59,875 nucleotides of DNA from a virus: positions 1-59,875 of the IMG/VR virus record IMGVR_UViG_3300023179_008242. One strand, given 5' to 3'. The position numbers and the translations under genes were made by a program. How positions within the stretch are numbered: position 1 is the stretch's first letter; each line of letters begins with the position of its first letter. Positions 6,525 to 15,853 of the stretch are shown piece by piece. The notes under the pieces were generated by a model. That model saw only the letters and a program-made list of their open reading frames with translations, was not told the DNA's origin and made no database searches.

Positions 6525-9500
6525 TCACGGGGCGCGGTTGCAATCGTCCTCTGACATGCCGAATGTGCCAAATCCATAGGGCGAGCACTCGCCGCCGATC
6601 TTCTCGAACCTTGTAAGGCACACTGATTCGCACTCGTCCTCGAGGTAGCCGTTCGTGCGGTGACCTATGAAGACACACCCTTCTTTTTCGTCGCATCCGT
6701 AACGAGGCAGGCAAGCGTCGGCCGTTCCCATGGCCTCACGCTTGTCTTTGTTTTCGAACCTGTATATGGGCGCGGCGCCAACATCGGAGTCGCACTTGTG
6801 GCCAACGGGGAAACATTGGTTGGTCACGTCGAATTCGGAAGTGCCGTTCACAGAATAGTATCCCGCAGGCCTTGGCCCGTGCATGTGGTCGCACTCCCAC
6901 ACCTGGACGCATTCGAAGCATTCGTGCGAGCCCTTTTTGCTCGGAAGCGGCCCCGCGAAGTGGTCGCATATGCACATTTCTCGACTGCCAGGATCGGACG
7001 GCACTCTCTTGAGCCTCAAGTCCGTGGAGCCGTCTTTTTTTGCGTACATCTGGAACACGTTTGGAGTTTTCCTGACCATCGGAGCGACGCACCCCCCGTC
7101 AGTGATCGTCCAGCCGTATGCGACTAGCGCGGCTCGGGCGGCCTCGGCAGCCGAGCCGCATGTGTACTTGCTGCCGCCGAAGTTCGGACTCAGGTCGGAC
7201 CTGTAGGCGGCCTTGGATGCGTTCCAGCCGACCAGCGTGGCGTCGTAGTTCGCGGTGGACAGACCCGTGGAGTCGCTCATGAATTCGTTGAGGCTAAAAC
7301 TTACGGAAAGGGACGAAAGGTTCCACGAGGCCATGTTGCAGTCGTAGGCGTCGGCGTCGAAGAACATCGCGCTCATGTTCAGAACAGAACCTGTGTCCCA
7401 TGAAGACAGGTCCGAGTTGAAGGACTGGCATTCGTAGAACATACCGGCCATGTTTGTTGCGGACGATGTGTTCCAAGAGGACAGGTCGGCATCGAACTGC
7501 TGGCACCCTCTGAACATGTTCTGCATGTTAGTCACGGAAGATACATCCCACATGGCGACCCTGTGGTCGTTGAAAGAGGCGCAAGAATGGAACATTTCGG
7601 AGCAGTTGGTGACCCCCGAAGGTAGTTGATCGGGAACTTCGGTCAGATTTATGCACCCTCTGAACGCCCGAAGCATGTTGGTTATTCCCAGGCTACCGAA
7701 TGAAAGACACCTTGTAAGTTTCAGCTTGTTGTTCTGTAGATGGTCGCCTGTTCCGTGATCCAGGCTGGTCATGGTTCCCGACACATGTACCGTGTAAACC
7801 CCCGGAGACGCGTAGGTGTGCGTCTTGAAGCCAGTTGTGGTGTAGTTGTTGAATGTCCCGTCGCCCCATTCCACCATGACGTCGACCGTTCCCGCAAGGG
7901 GCAAAGAAACAGTATTGTCGGATGGTTCGTTTGTTGTGTCGTAAACCAGCAACAGACCATAAGGATAACTTGAACTAGAACTTGAGCTGGAACTGGGGCT
8001 TAATTCGGAAATAGAAGACGATTCTTCGGTGCTAGATGATGCCTCTGTCGAACTGGACGAAGGCCCCGCCGTGCTGGAGGAAGCCTCTGTCGAACTAGAC
8101 GACGGTGCCGCTGTGCTGGAGGAAGCCTCTGTCGAACTGGACGAAGGCCCCGCCGTGCTGGAGGAAGCCTCTGTCGAACTGGAAGGCGGCGTGGCCGAAC
8201 TAGAAGACGAGGAGCCATCTGTGAATTCTATGGAACTTGACGATGAACTGCTTGGCGATGAACTGCTTGACGATTGAGGACAGGGCAACGACGGAGCGAC
8301 CCCGTTGTTCGGCGAGGGCTCAAATTCGCAGCTTTCTCCATTGAAGAAGAAGTACTTGACATCTTTGAGTACCGGGGATCCTTCCAAGCAAGTATCGCAC
8401 CATTCGTACTCCGCATAGAAGCCAAAACAAGACTGAACGACCCCTCCTCCTGTCTTCTTCGGCACCACATATCCGCATCGATCTTCAAATTCTGGAGCCG
8501 TGTTGTCGTCCGCTTGGTCGCAGCAGGTGGTGCTTGATGAGTCGCCTCCTCCGCCGCTGTCAGAGGACGAGCCTCCTCCCGTTCCCGAGCAGTCTCCCCA
8601 TATGAATTGCTGTTGCTGGTAGGAGCAGGCCGCCGGATTCCAGAAAGTCGACAAAATCAATCCGTACTGGGTTCCGTCTGGACATAGGAGCGGAACGGAG
8701 GAAGGGGGGAGCGGGGGCGGGTAGCACTGCTTGCACTGGCCTCCGAAGCAGGTCTGCTGGCCTTTGCACAAGGAGACGCACGAGGCTCCGTTGCACTGTT
8801 CGCACGGACCACAGGCGAAGGTGCAGGTGCCCGACACGCAAACCTCGCACGGACCGCAGGGCTTGGGGACGCATTCGTGGCCTCCATCTGTCGGAGAGCA
8901 CTGTTCGCAGGGGCTACAAAGGGGCACGCAATTCCCTGTTTCCGGGTCGCAGTTGAAGCAAGGGTCGCAGGTCTTGGTCGTCTTGCACTCCCCGCCCTCG
9001 CACGTCTGGCATTTGTTGCATGTTGTGGCACACTTGTTTTCTGGTCCGCCGCAGGTCTCGCATGGGCCGCATTGAACCGCAACGCACTCGTGGAAGACCC
9101 CGTCCGCCATGGAGCGAATCTCGTGCATCCTGTGGAGTTCGGAAAGCCTGTGGAGCGTGTCCGCGGAGCAGGTGGTTACCTCGCCTCCCAACGAAAAGAA
9201 TTTGGATGCCCCCACGGACAGGTCTTCCCACCTGTTGTTCCTTATCTCCGGTATGACGTCCAGGCTCTGGCCGTCCTTGAGCACGACTATGTTTCTTCTC
9301 TTCTCCGAGAAGTCTACCCCTGAAAAGGCGGACGCGTCGCCCGTCATCTCGGACATCGACGCCCGTAGCCTCTCCATGTTATCTGGTGATGTTCTGTAGA
9401 CGATGTCTATGTCGTTGAACGAGGACTGCATGCCGTGCATGTGTCGGGCGAAACTTCCTATGATCACATGCTCGACTCCGTGACTAGAAAGTATCCTCAT

Positions 9501-11375
9501 GGCCGACTCGTAGTCATGCGAGGGAGCCATGAAGGTTTGGCTCGGGACGCCTCCGTCGGGCGTGCAGACTTGGCACGGCGGGCAGTCGTTCTTGCAGGTT
9601 CCTCCCTCGCACTTCTGGCAACTGGCACAGGGCGGTTCGCACGGCGCGGGAGGGCAATCGCACGGAACCGTCTCGTATGTTTCGGTGCACTCTCCTTGTT
9701 GGCACACATATCGATTCACAGTGCGCTCGCACTCTCCTTCACCGAGCTCTCTGCATTCGCCCTCGTACGGCTCCGCGCACTCGTTGCCCTCTCCTTGGAT
9801 GCAACAGTCATCGCAAGGTTCGGTGGTTATGTCGCCTGTGCAGAATGGCTGGTTGTTCTCGTCCAGCGTGCAGGGATGGTTGAAGACCTCCCTGACGCAG
9901 AAATCTGGATCGCAGGGAAGGTAATCGGGGTCGGGACATTGGAATCCGGCACACCCGCAGTCGGCGTCGGCCCCGTCGAGACACGACGGTTCGTCATCGT
10001 ACGGGCCCGTCGTTCCCTCCTCGCACTTGGAGGCGCTGACGCAGTACCACTTGCCTCCGCCCGTGGAGGAACTAGACAACGGGTCGCATGGCTCCTCTTG
10101 GCACTTTCCGTCGCAGCAGTAGCCGGGATCAGGGCCCCAAGACGTAATGCACGGAGGCCGCTGCGGGGCGTTCGCGAACGCCCAAGCCGGGCGATCCTCT
10201 GGAGCGACGTTGGCCGGTACTCGAACTCTCTCGGGTGGCGGAGCTGGATCACAAGATAAGAACATATAGGTAAAGTAGAAGCAGTCACCGGCCGTCGTAC
10301 ACCCGCCGCTGGAACTAGAATTCCCACCCGCACAGGCTTCTGGATCGCATCCTACAGTTCGCTCGTCCGTTACGCACTCGCCCCCCAAGCATATGTATTC
10401 GGTCACCGTCTGGCGGCATTCTCCATCTTGGTCCAGCGCGCATTCGCTGTAAAGGGGATCTCCGCAGGCCTCCCTCTCGGGACAATCCGAGCCGGAGCTG
10501 CCCTGGGTCGACGATGAATTTTCTTCTGTGGGACTGCTAGATTTTCCGCAATTATTCGCACACTCTCCCACGGATTCATAACAAGTTCCCCCAAAATATT
10601 CGCAATATTTACGACCGCTTACATTCGAAACGCAAAAAGGTATAGGCCCCCCTCCAGCATAGCAACCTACTTTTATGCAATAGCTGCCAAGATTCCCACC
10701 GCTTTCACGCCACGCTTCATAACCTTCGACATCGTCAAAGGGAGAGATTTGTTCAGGATTGTCAATTACGGATTTTGCGCTTGTGCATGGTGATCCCCCA
10801 CAGCACGGGATAATGTTATCGTATTCAGGAGGCAGGTACTCGCATCGGGGCGGGCGGTATGGCAATCCTTCGCGATTTTCTTCTGGAAAACAGCAGTGAC
10901 ATCCTGTAGGGGGGTCGGGCGGAACAGAACTGGACGAACTGCTGGGGGGGTCGGGCGGACCAGAACTGGACGAACTGCTGGGGGGCGGGGGAATTCGGCA
11001 CCAGTATTCTCTGATTCCCGCAAATAATTCTTCTTCGGTCGGGGCGGGAAGTTCACTTGCCGGGACACACTCGCAATCGGTGCCTATGTAACAAAAATTT
11101 TGAAGCTCCTGCCAATCTGCTCCGGCTTCCGACAGGATGTAATAGCAAAAACTTCCATAGCAATAATCGGGTTCTCCTGTGCTGCTGCTTCCTGATGTAC
11201 TGCTGCTTGCACACTGTTCCGGGGGGTTGCAGGTGCCGTCGTAGCAGTATCCGCAAGGACAACATATGGGGTCTCCGAGCGGCGTGGTTCCAACCTGGCA
11301 CCACCCGTCGCCCTGAGGGCACGGCGGGGGCTTGTCCGTGAGGCTGAATAGGATTTCTGGTGTGGTTTTGTACAT
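6525..11375 (-). CDS. Giant Cys- and Ser-rich surface-type protein with embedded nucleotidyltransferase-like and DUF285 domains
   Basis: 1616 residues in one uninterrupted frame. The N-terminal 600 residues are Cys-rich blocks joined by poly-Ser linkers. Residues about 616-760 form a different module starting at a Met: HGVEHVIIGSFARHM then NDIDIVY, the G-S...D-x-D signature of a minimal nucleotidyltransferase fold. CxxC-dense repeats follow (CGPCE.C types), then a 42-nt tandem repeat encoding Ser/Thr-rich linkers. Next come a PKD-like strand region (VEWGDGTF), BspA/DUF285 26-residue repeats (NMFRGC, NMAGMFYEC, NMSAMFF; about 1229-1375) and a Cys-rich C-terminus. It could be a virion adhesin or decoration protein. 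No signal peptide is evident and no Shine-Dalgarno precedes the start. Confidence 0.75.
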   Translation of the reverse strand: MYKTTPEILFSLTDKPPPCPQGDGWCQVGTTPLGDPICCPCGYCYDGTCNPPEQCASSSTSGSSSTGEPDYCYGSFCYYILSEAGADWQELQNFCYIGTDCECVPASELPAPTEEELFAGIREYWCRIPPPPSSSSSSGPPDPPSSSSSSVPPDPPTGCHCCFPEENREGLPYRPPRCEYLPPEYDNIIPCCGGSPCTSAKSVIDNPEQISPFDDVEGYEAWRESGGNLGSYCIKVGCYAGGGPIPFCVSNVSGRKYCEYFGGTCYESVGECANNCGKSSSPTEENSSSTQGSSGSDCPEREACGDPLYSECALDQDGECRQTVTEYICLGGECVTDERTVGCDPEACAGGNSSSSGGCTTAGDCFYFTYMFLSCDPAPPPERVRVPANVAPEDRPAWAFANAPQRPPCITSWGPDPGYCCDGKCQEEPCDPLSSSSTGGGKWYCVSASKCEEGTTGPYDDEPSCLDGADADCGCAGFQCPDPDYLPCDPDFCVREVFNHPCTLDENNQPFCTGDITTEPCDDCCIQGEGNECAEPYEGECRELGEGECERTVNRYVCQQGECTETYETVPCDCPPAPCEPPCASCQKCEGGTCKNDCPPCQVCTPDGGVPSQTFMAPSHDYESAMRILSSHGVEHVIIGSFARHMHGMQSSFNDIDIVYRTSPDNMERLRASMSEMTGDASAFSGVDFSEKRRNIVVLKDGQSLDVIPEIRNNRWEDLSVGASKFFSLGGEVTTCSADTLHRLSELHRMHEIRSMADGVFHECVAVQCGPCETCGGPENKCATTCNKCQTCEGGECKTTKTCDPCFNCDPETGNCVPLCSPCEQCSPTDGGHECVPKPCGPCEVCVSGTCTFACGPCEQCNGASCVSLCKGQQTCFGGQCKQCYPPPLPPSSVPLLCPDGTQYGLILSTFWNPAACSYQQQQFIWGDCSGTGGGSSSDSGGGGDSSSTTCCDQADDNTAPEFEDRCGYVVPKKTGGGVVQSCFGFYAEYEWCDTCLEGSPVLKDVKYFFFNGESCEFEPSPNNGVAPSLPCPQSSSSSSPSSSSSSSIEFTDGSSSSSSATPPSSSTEASSSTAGPSSSSTEASSSTAAPSSSSTEASSSTAGPSSSSTEASSSTEESSSISELSPSSSSSSSSSYPYGLLLVYDTTNEPSDNTVSLPLAGTVDVMVEWGDGTFNNYTTTGFKTHTYASPGVYTVHVSGTMTSLDHGTGDHLQNNKLKLTRCLSFGSLGITNMLRAFRGCINLTEVPDQLPSGVTNCSEMFHSCASFNDHRVAMWDVSSVTNMQNMFRGCQQFDADLSSWNTSSATNMAGMFYECQSFNSDLSSWDTGSVLNMSAMFFDADAYDCNMASWNLSSLSVSFSLNEFMSDSTGLSTANYDATLVGWNASKAAYRSDLSPNFGGSKYTCGSAAEAARAALVAYGWTITDGGCVAPMVRKTPNVFQMYAKKDGSTDLRLKRVPSDPGSREMCICDHFAGPLPSKKGSHECFECVQVWECDHMHGPRPAGYYSVNGTSEFDVTNQCFPVGHKCDSDVGAAPIYRFENKDKREAMGTADACLPRYGCDEKEGCVFIGHRTNGYLEDECESVCLTRFEKIGGECSPYGFGTFGMSEDDCNRAP
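8029..8200. repeat. 42-nt tandem repeat (about four copies) inside the giant gene
   Basis: Units beginning GCCTCTGTCGAACT recur at 8041, 8083, 8125 and 8167, a period of 42 nt. On the minus strand they encode 14-residue Ser/Thr/Ala linkers (SSSSTEASSST plus AGP or AAP). Small differences between copies suggest an old but still expandable minisatellite. Confidence 0.85.
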
Positions 11376-11378
11376 ATT

Positions 11379-11397
11379 GGTCGAAGGCTATTCGACC
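11379..11397 (-). promoter_or_regulatory. Hairpin just upstream of the giant gene start
   Basis: GGTCGAA (11379-11385) pairs perfectly with TTCGACC (11391-11397) around a 5-nt loop. On the minus strand the hairpin covers the stop codon of the upstream gene and ends 3 nt before the ATG at 11375. It could limit translation of the giant protein, couple the two genes or attenuate transcription; no U-tract is present, so a classical terminator is unlikely. Confidence 0.45.
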
Positions 11398-12599
11398 AAG
11401 AATCTGAACTTGAAATTCTCGGCGACAGCCTCGATGGCCCTCATGTTTTCGTCGGAAATTTTTTCCGAAGACACGACGTCTATCGTATTTAGTCCGCAGA
11501 GCACGCGTTTGATCCCGAGAACCGAAAGGGATTCGATCTTTTTCCTGATGTCTAGGATGCACAGTCCCTTGAGCGAGAAGGGCCTGCTCTCCATGAACTC
11601 GAAGGGCCTGAAGAGGCGTCCGCATACGCATCTCGTGTAGGAATTCGATATCGAGCAGTAGTCTCCGTTCCAGTACCTCACGAACGGGCTGGCGAGGTTG
11701 AAGTAGTCGGTGCAGACCAGCCTGCCTTCGGATTCCTCCGCCCACGACAGGTTGTCCATCAGGTGGTAGGTGCCGTGGCGGCAAGTGAAGAACGAGGCGC
11801 CACCGTCCCAGCACCTCATGTGGTCGCAGACCCATTCCGCCCTGCCGTCCAGGAGGAACTCCCTGTCGGAGGGGAGCAGCCTCTCGTTCGTGTTGCTCAC
11901 GAGCGAACACAGCCTGTCCCTCCTCTTGCTCTTCCTGACGGCATCGCAGAGGGCGTTGATCGTCGACCCCGGGGCGAATATGACGTCGACCCTGTTTCTG
12001 ACCAGGTGTCCCATGATGTGACGCATGTAGGATTGTCTGTCCCTCTCCATGGCCTTGAAGTTGACGTAGTGGACGAAGGCCCTCCTCTTGAGGCCGTGGT
12101 GATCCATGAAGTTCTGCGAGTCCTCCCGCACGGTTACCGCCAATGATGAGTCGTACATCTTGCTGTTGAACATGTTGAGTATGTGGGGCGTCCGGGGCAT
12201 GCCGAACTCGTCCATCACGAGGTCGTAGTGGTTGTCTGCCTCTATCGGATAAAGAGATGGGTCCCACCTCAGGTAACCGAATGGATAACCCGTCGTGCTG
12301 CCGCTGGTGGACATCCTCGCCGACTCGTTGGACACCGATGGCGCGTGCCACCTCGAACCGTCCATGAGGCGTTCTCGGGTGAGAATCTCGTCCTCGATTT
12401 GGGCGTACACGGGGCTGTTGGAGGAGGCCCACGATTTGATGTTGGATCGAAGCAAGGAAACGACTTCGCGCACCAGTTCCTCTTCCTGGTACATGACCCA
12501 CCTGCACAGGGGGAAGTAGTCGTGGAGCATCTCCTTGCTCGGGAGGCACTCGCCCTTCCACTTTTCGACGAACTCCGTCAGCTCCTGTGTATTCCGCAT
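11388..12599 (-). CDS. CapK/PaaK-like adenylate-forming enzyme
   Basis: 403 residues from ATG 12599, with GAGGGAAGG directly upstream. The glycine/serine loop TSGSTTGYPFGY resembles the ATP-binding P-loop of the phenylacetate-CoA ligase/CapK branch of adenylate-forming enzymes. Later segments EGRLVCTDYF, PFVRYWNGDY and CVCGRLF match that family's TD, RY.tGD and C.CGR landmarks. CapK-type proteins occur in capsule and O-antigen loci. It forms an operon with the upstream glycosyltransferase (22-nt overlap), which fits glycan modification. The substrate is unknown. Confidence 0.7.
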   Translation of the reverse strand: MRNTQELTEFVEKWKGECLPSKEMLHDYFPLCRWVMYQEEELVREVVSLLRSNIKSWASSNSPVYAQIEDEILTRERLMDGSRWHAPSVSNESARMSTSGSTTGYPFGYLRWDPSLYPIEADNHYDLVMDEFGMPRTPHILNMFNSKMYDSSLAVTVREDSQNFMDHHGLKRRAFVHYVNFKAMERDRQSYMRHIMGHLVRNRVDVIFAPGSTINALCDAVRKSKRRDRLCSLVSNTNERLLPSDREFLLDGRAEWVCDHMRCWDGGASFFTCRHGTYHLMDNLSWAEESEGRLVCTDYFNLASPFVRYWNGDYCSISNSYTRCVCGRLFRPFEFMESRPFSLKGLCILDIRKKIESLSVLGIKRVLCGLNTIDVVSSEKISDENMRAIEAVAENFKFRFLVE

Positions 12600-13255
12600 C
12601 CTTCCCTCAGGTAGAAGTTGAGGGTGACGCGGTTCGTGTGGGACCATCTGACGCCTTCCCACCTCGACACCAGGTCCCAGTCGTTCCCCTTGGGGACCCT
12701 GCGCCAACCTCCGTATCTATCTATGAGGATGCGCCTGTGCATTATCTCGCTCGTGTCGACGTATCCCTGCTTGGGGGCGTCGGGGTGGACGCGCTCCCCA
12801 ACAACCTTCATGTCGTGGCTCCACAGCCTCGTGCCCGTGTAGGCCATGTCCGAGTCCCTCTCCGATATCGCCTCGTAGAGGGCCTCCAGATGGTTGTCCT
12901 CGTACCAGTTGTCGTCGTCCAGGTAGCAGATGAGGTCGTTCCGCGAGTTCATTATGGCGAAGTTCCTCGGTCCCCATCCCGCGGCTCCGCAGTTGACCGG
13001 AAGCGAATGGAAGATGAACCTCGGGTCTGATATGGACCTGCAGAAACCTACGGTCTCCTTGCATATTTCGCACTCCATGCACGACCTGACGCCCTCGGCG
13101 TGCCTGCAGCCGTCCTTGACGATCATGCACTCGAAGTTCTCGTAGGTCTGGGCAGCCACGGATGTCACGGCCCTGTCGACCCACTCCAGCGACGAGTGGT
13201 ACGTGGGCATCACGACCAGAATCCTCTCCTTCCTTGCGGACTCCCCCAGTCTCAT
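12578..13255 (-). CDS. Family 2 glycosyltransferase
   Basis: 225 residues with AGGAGG 4 nt before ATG 13255. The GT2 fold start ILVVMPTYHS..WVDRAV.SV.AQTY, the GPRNFAIMNSRNDLICYLDDDNW nucleotide-sugar/metal region with the DDD motif, and the GGWR segment are typical. A TAAATAC box (about 13295-13303, minus strand) may be its late promoter. It is first in a minus-strand operon followed by the CapK-like gene and the giant Cys-rich gene, so it may modify a surface protein. Confidence 0.85.
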   Translation of the reverse strand: MRLGESARKERILVVMPTYHSSLEWVDRAVTSVAAQTYENFECMIVKDGCRHAEGVRSCMECEICKETVGFCRSISDPRFIFHSLPVNCGAAGWGPRNFAIMNSRNDLICYLDDDNWYEDNHLEALYEAISERDSDMAYTGTRLWSHDMKVVGERVHPDAPKQGYVDTSEIMHRRILIDRYGGWRRVPKGNDWDLVSRWEGVRWSHTNRVTLNFYLREGCGIHRS

Positions 13256-13412
13256 AACGCCTCCTGCGCTTCTTGTGCGTCACTTCCGTGACGATGTATT
13301 TACGATCCGCGAGCCTCCATGATTGAAGAATTGGGAAAAAAATGAGGCCGATAGTTGCGACGGAGGGCATAGATACAAGTTGGTTTACGGAACCGTTAAA
13401 CGGGAGGGATTC

Positions 13413-14237
13413 ATGTTCGTAAGGTTTTTCCTCATCCTGCTGGCCCTTTGCTCGGCCTGCCCCGGGGGCACGATTGACCCCGTGGTGTCGGACGAAAAAT
13501 ATGTGTCGTACGGCGGCCTCCACGAGTGCGTGGTTCCCATATACGGGAACTGCGAGTGCGGAATGGAAGGCGGCAAGCCCCACAAGTTCGCCGCCAGCGC
13601 GGTGGTGGTCGGGAGGAAGTGGGTCGTGACCGCCGCCCACGTCGTGGCGAAGAGCTCAGGCGTTAAGGTCAGGGTGAGGGGCAAGGAACACGCCATGAGG
13701 CGAGTGATAGTCAACTCCGGGTTCAAGCAGGAGACGATGGGAAGGTACGACATCGCGATGTGCGAGTCCGAGGAAGATATGCACCTGGACTTCTACCCGG
13801 CCCTGTACGAGGGCGACGGGGAGAGCGGCAAGGTGGCGAGCATCTGCGGCTACGGCATAACCGGAACGTTCTCGACCGGGGCCGTGAGGGGGGACGGCAA
13901 GAAGCGGGCCGGGTCGAACACCATCGATAGGGCAGAGAACCACGTCCTCTTCTGCTCCGTGGTCGGAGGCAAGAAGACCGAGATGGAGTTCCTGATAGCT
14001 CCGGGCGACAGCGGTGGAGGCATGTTCATCGACCAGAAGCTCGCCGGCATCAACTCGTTCGTTTCGGCCAGCGACGGCAAGTCCAACTCGGACTACGGCG
14101 ATGAGTGCGCCTTCACGAGGGTCAGCCTGTTCGCGCCATGGATGAGGGCGTGCATGAACGGCGAGGAGCGCACGTCCCTAATCGACGACGGAGTCGATGT
14201 AGTCCTCAACCCTGAACGAGGGGCTCCATCCGAATGA
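13413..14237 (+). CDS. Secreted trypsin-like serine protease
   Basis: 274 residues. Start ATG 13413 was chosen for the GGGAGGG site 4 nt upstream; it gives a hydrophobic signal peptide (MFVRFFLILLALCSAC). The S1 triad is complete: H76 in VVTAAHVV, D113 in YDIAM, S200 in GDSGGG. About eight Cys residues could form disulfides, supporting export. Trypsin-like proteases are rare in phages. Possible roles are attack on envelope proteins, processing of surface proteins, or defence against competitors; the sequence does not decide. The 3' end overlaps the convergent epimerase gene by 60 nt. Confidence 0.87.
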   Translation: MFVRFFLILLALCSACPGGTIDPVVSDEKYVSYGGLHECVVPIYGNCECGMEGGKPHKFAASAVVVGRKWVVTAAHVVAKSSGVKVRVRGKEHAMRRVIVNSGFKQETMGRYDIAMCESEEDMHLDFYPALYEGDGESGKVASICGYGITGTFSTGAVRGDGKKRAGSNTIDRAENHVLFCSVVGGKKTEMEFLIAPGDSGGGMFIDQKLAGINSFVSASDGKSNSDYGDECAFTRVSLFAPWMRACMNGEERTSLIDDGVDVVLNPERGAPSE

Positions 14238-15080
14238 CTTGAGAGCCTTCAGGTTGTCGGCGAGCGTCTCTCTAGCCTCGCCTTTTCGAGGCGGAAGGTA
14301 TGCCGTCCTGTCGGACATCCTGTTCGCAACCTCCAAAACGGACAAGTTCCTGCCCGACCCTATGTTGAAGACCGAACCGAAGCATTCATCGTCAATGTCG
14401 GACTCCGCCGCCAGTATGTTGGCTCGTGCGACGTCGTAGACGTGCGTGAAGTCCCTGCGCTGGAGCCCGTCGCCCACCACGGTGAGTGGCTGTCCGGCCT
14501 CGAGTTGCCTGCGGAATATGCCAATCACGGACGCATACTGTCCCTTCTGGGGCTCCCTGGGCCCGTAGACATTGAAGTACCTGAGCGTCAGGGTGCGCAG
14601 CCCGAAGGTCTTCCAGTACATCTCGCAGGCGATCTCCCCGGCCACCTTCGAGGCGGAGTAGGGGTTGAGGGGGTCGGGGCGCTGGTGCTCCCTGTATGGC
14701 ACAGGGTTGCCTCCGTAGGCCGAGCTCGTGGACGAATACACGAACCTCTTGGTTCCGTTGATCCTTGCGGACTCCAAGGCCACGGCCGTGCCGAGGGAGT
14801 TGGTGCGGAACGCCCTTACGGGATCCTCCATCGACAGGCCTATTCTAGAGGCCGCCGCGAGATGGAACACGAAATCGACGCCCGCGGAGAGCCTCTTCAT
14901 TGAATCTAGGTCGCACACGTCGACTTTGTGGTTTTCCGCTCCGCCGTTCCAGTGGTACCTGCCGTTGGACTCCGACGACTCGTTGTCCACGCACACGACC
15001 TCGTGGCCGACCCCGAGCAGGGCGTCGACGAGGTTCGACCCCACGAATCCTGCTCCCCCTGTTACTAGACTCCTGGGCAC
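14178..15080 (-). CDS. NAD-dependent nucleotide-sugar epimerase/dehydratase
   Basis: 300 residues. There is no Met near the N-terminus; GTG 15080 is chosen because AGGAG lies 8 nt upstream and the protein then begins PRSLVTGGAGFVGSNLV, the Rossmann NAD-binding motif. Further extended-SDR marks are the Ser region SSTSSAYG, the catalytic YSASK, and RYFNVYGPRE with GDGLQRRDFTHVYDVA. The closest named functions are UDP-glucose 4-epimerase-type enzymes. It probably supplies a sugar for the glycosyltransferases of this phage. Confidence 0.85.
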   Translation of the reverse strand: MPRSLVTGGAGFVGSNLVDALLGVGHEVVCVDNESSESNGRYHWNGGAENHKVDVCDLDSMKRLSAGVDFVFHLAAASRIGLSMEDPVRAFRTNSLGTAVALESARINGTKRFVYSSTSSAYGGNPVPYREHQRPDPLNPYSASKVAGEIACEMYWKTFGLRTLTLRYFNVYGPREPQKGQYASVIGIFRRQLEAGQPLTVVGDGLQRRDFTHVYDVARANILAAESDIDDECFGSVFNIGSGRNLSVLEVANRMSDRTAYLPPRKGEARETLADNLKALKSFGWSPSFRVEDYIDSVVD

Positions 15081-15772
15081 GCGTGGGTCTCCTGACGGAA
15101 TTCGTGCGGGAAGGATTCTCGGAAGAACCTTTCTATATCCGGCGTGGCGGCTGCCCTGTAGTACATTCTGTCGACTCCCAGATCGGACGGGTCGCGCACG
15201 AACTCCCGCACCCAGGGGGAAAGGGTCGCGTAGAAGCCGGAAAGCCTTCCGCTCCTGATCCATCGTACGACTTCGTCCTTGCGCGCTAGGAAGGACGATT
15301 GGTCGGTGAGTCCCGCCTCGCTCATCAATTCCATGGATGCCGAAATTTCCGCCCGGGCCTTCCTGTCGCTCGGGCGTATGGACATGTCCGAGGGGGACCG
15401 CGGACGAGCCATGATCTTGTCGCGCCTGCTCTTCCAGAGTTTCCACCTGCGCCAAGCCTTCTCCCCCACGAGGCAGTGGGGCTCTATGAGGGCGTGGACG
15501 TTGCCGTCGTTGATCGACTTGAGCATCTGTATCTGCGCCTGCACGTACATCGGGATTTCCTTGTCCGCGATTATCCCGGCCATCTCCTTGGCCAGTTTGT
15601 AGCAGTACTTGAAAAGGAGGCACCTTCTCGGGTCGGCCCCCGTCTTGAGCCTCGCGTAGGGCTCGTTCGGAATCTCCCTACGGCATTCGTCCTGCCAAAC
15701 AAGTGCTATTTTGTAGGCCTTCGCCTCGATTGGATCCATCCTGTAGCCTATGATTGGCTCGAGTTCTCTCAT
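15065..15772 (-). CDS. Hypothetical protein
   Basis: 235 residues from ATG 15772 (MRELEPIIGYRMDPIEAKAY); the frame stays open upstream to 15853 but that part looks non-coding. Helical and strongly basic in places (WRRWKLWKSRRDKIM), with no recognised domain. GGGAGGGG lies 13 nt before the start, rather far. It is followed by, and overlaps, the epimerase gene by 16 nt. It may bind nucleic acid; I cannot assign a family. Confidence 0.55.
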   Translation of the reverse strand: MRELEPIIGYRMDPIEAKAYKIALVWQDECRREIPNEPYARLKTGADPRRCLLFKYCYKLAKEMAGIIADKEIPMYVQAQIQMLKSINDGNVHALIEPHCLVGEKAWRRWKLWKSRRDKIMARPRSPSDMSIRPSDRKARAEISASMELMSEAGLTDQSSFLARKDEVVRWIRSGRLSGFYATLSPWVREFVRDPSDLGVDRMYYRAAATPDIERFFRESFPHEFRQETHACPGV

Positions 15773-15853
15773 GATTCTGCTATTGCCCCTCCCGATAGAT
15801 CTAGTTATGTTGTGTGGCGAACAAAACCTGCAATAACCTATAACGAACAGCAA

